This document shows, in pieces, positions 7,193-7,612 of a DNA stretch of 7,612 bases. Below the pieces are notes generated by a model, which made no database searches, was not told the origin of the DNA, and saw nothing but the letters and a program-made list of their open reading frames with translations. A program made the position numbers and the translations under genes. Source of the DNA: an uncultured Clostridia bacterium (GTDB taxonomy: Bacteria > Bacillota > Clostridia > Oscillospirales > CAG-272); NCBI GenBank assembly GCA_946040935.1, contig CAMGCN010000040.1, positions 1 to 7,612 on the forward strand, read 5' to 3'. Each line of letters opens with the position of its first letter. The stretch's first letter is position 1.

Positions 7193-7568
7193 TGCTTTTC
7201 CTTTCTCGATATCGGTTTTAGTATTACCGCACTCAGCGGTTTAAGATTCAGTTTAATTTGATTTTCGCGGCATTTGTATGTTTGTTTTCTCTGTTCCGTG
7301 CCGCCGAAGCGTGCCTCTTCGGTAGAAAATACCGTTTTGAGGTCGCAGTCGCTTTTAACAGGGTATTTAGGGTGTTCACAGTTTGCGAAGTTGACGACAA
7401 TGACAAGCTCGCTTCCGTCAAGCGCTTTTCTCTTGTATGATATAACATTTGCGTCTTTGTCGTCGGCATTTATCCAGGAAAAACCCTCCCATGAGAAGTC
7501 AATTTCCCAAAGCTGTTTGTTTTCAATGTAGAAGTGGTTTAATTCTGCGACGAAATACTGTAACAGGT
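7168..7568 (-). CDS. glgB: 1,4-alpha-glucan branching enzyme GlgB, C-terminal end (cut by library end)
   Basis: The last 132 codons plus stop are present, with the first full codon at 7566; the 5' part is beyond the library end. The translation begins [20 protein letters not shown] (then [27 protein letters not shown], a highly characteristic GlgB stretch) and continues with the C-terminal beta domain, [20 protein letters not shown] and a final [11 protein letters not shown] strand. GlgB moves alpha-1,4 oligosaccharide segments to make alpha-1,6 branches. Its catalytic barrel lies outside the window. After the last family strand a basic tail, [15 protein letters not shown], reads through the glgC ribosome binding site and start before TAG at 7170-7168, giving a 25-base overlap in another frame. 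It is the most upstream gene of the operon seen here. Confidence 0.95.
7199..7204 (-). promoter_or_regulatory. glgC ribosome binding site inside the glgB 3' end
   Basis: AAAGGA on the minus strand lies six bases before the glgC ATG (7192) and is inside glgB coding sequence. It favours the start giving [10 protein letters not shown] over the internal Met10 codon nearer the nucleotide loop, and it means glgC initiation happens while glgB is still being read. Confidence 0.65.
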
Positions 7569-7612
7569 CTGTCTCTTATACACATCTGACGCTGCCGACG
7601 AAGGCTTAGGTG
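7569..7612 (+). other. Illumina Nextera i5-side adapter (synthetic)
   Basis: Positions 7569-7587 are the reverse complement of the Tn5 mosaic end and 7569-7601 match the reverse complement of the Nextera read-1 adapter. Positions 7602-7609 (AGGCTTAG) occupy the i5 index slot; from memory this is the reverse complement of index S508. Positions 7610-7612 (GTG) start the P5 sequence. Genomic sequence ends at 7568, which is why glgB is truncated. Confidence 0.98.

Larger units (their letters stand above)
46..7568 (-). other. Glycogen metabolism operon segment glgB-C-D-A-P-GH13
   Basis: Six minus-strand genes lie head to tail over the whole 7523-base insert. Overlaps or gaps, in reading order, are a 25-base overlap, gaps of 2, 17 and 9 bases, and a 4-base ATGA overlap. 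No junction has room for a promoter or an intrinsic terminator, and a recognisable ribosome binding site precedes each complete gene. One polycistronic mRNA that starts upstream of glgB (beyond 7568) and continues past 46 is the simplest reading. It would co-express synthesis (GlgC, GlgD, GlgA, GlgB) and breakdown (GlgP, GH13), so flux control is probably enzymatic rather than by separate transcription. That last point is inference. Confidence 0.85.

Noticed and set aside
7248..7531. Short frames on both strands near the right end
   Set aside because: They are shadows of the glgB C-terminus, which matches the branching enzyme family throughout.

Overview
This window is one tagmented sequencing-library molecule. 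Its insert is a stretch of a bacterial glycogen metabolism operon. Both ends are synthetic: positions 1-45 and 7569-7612 match Illumina Nextera adapters, including the 19-base Tn5 mosaic ends, an 8-base index on each side and three bases of the outer P7/P5 sequence. Only about 46-7568 is biological DNA, and the genes at both edges are cut by the library ends rather than by any biological event.

Every gene is on the minus strand, so the operon reads from right to left: glgB (C-terminal 132 residues only), glgC, glgD, glgA, glgP, then the first 308 residues of a GH13 alpha-amylase-family enzyme. Packing is very tight: glgB and glgC overlap by 25 bases; glgC-glgD, glgD-glgA and glgA-glgP are 2, 17 and 9 bases apart; glgP and the GH13 gene share an ATGA stop/start. 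No promoter, terminator, RNA gene, repeat array, CRISPR array or natural mobile element is visible, and there is no gene-free stretch above 45 bases.

The genes form a nearly complete glycogen cycle. GlgC, with its degenerate partner GlgD, makes ADP-glucose from glucose-1-phosphate and ATP. GlgA extends alpha-1,4 chains and GlgB adds alpha-1,6 branches. GlgP releases glucose-1-phosphate by phosphorolysis. The GH13 enzyme has no signal peptide and probably acts in the cytoplasm on limit dextrins, branches or maltodextrins.

The separate GlgC and GlgD subunits point to the Bacillota (Firmicutes). The gene order and moderate base composition fit an uncultured Clostridia-type anaerobe, such as a gut bacterium, but nothing here fixes a genus.

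I see no sign of a new biological system. The points worth a second look are the adapter-bounded molecule, a spurious adapter-derived reading frame, the loss of the usual Lys in the GlgA KxGG motif, the aspartate kept in the otherwise degenerate GlgD, and the unresolved debranching activity.
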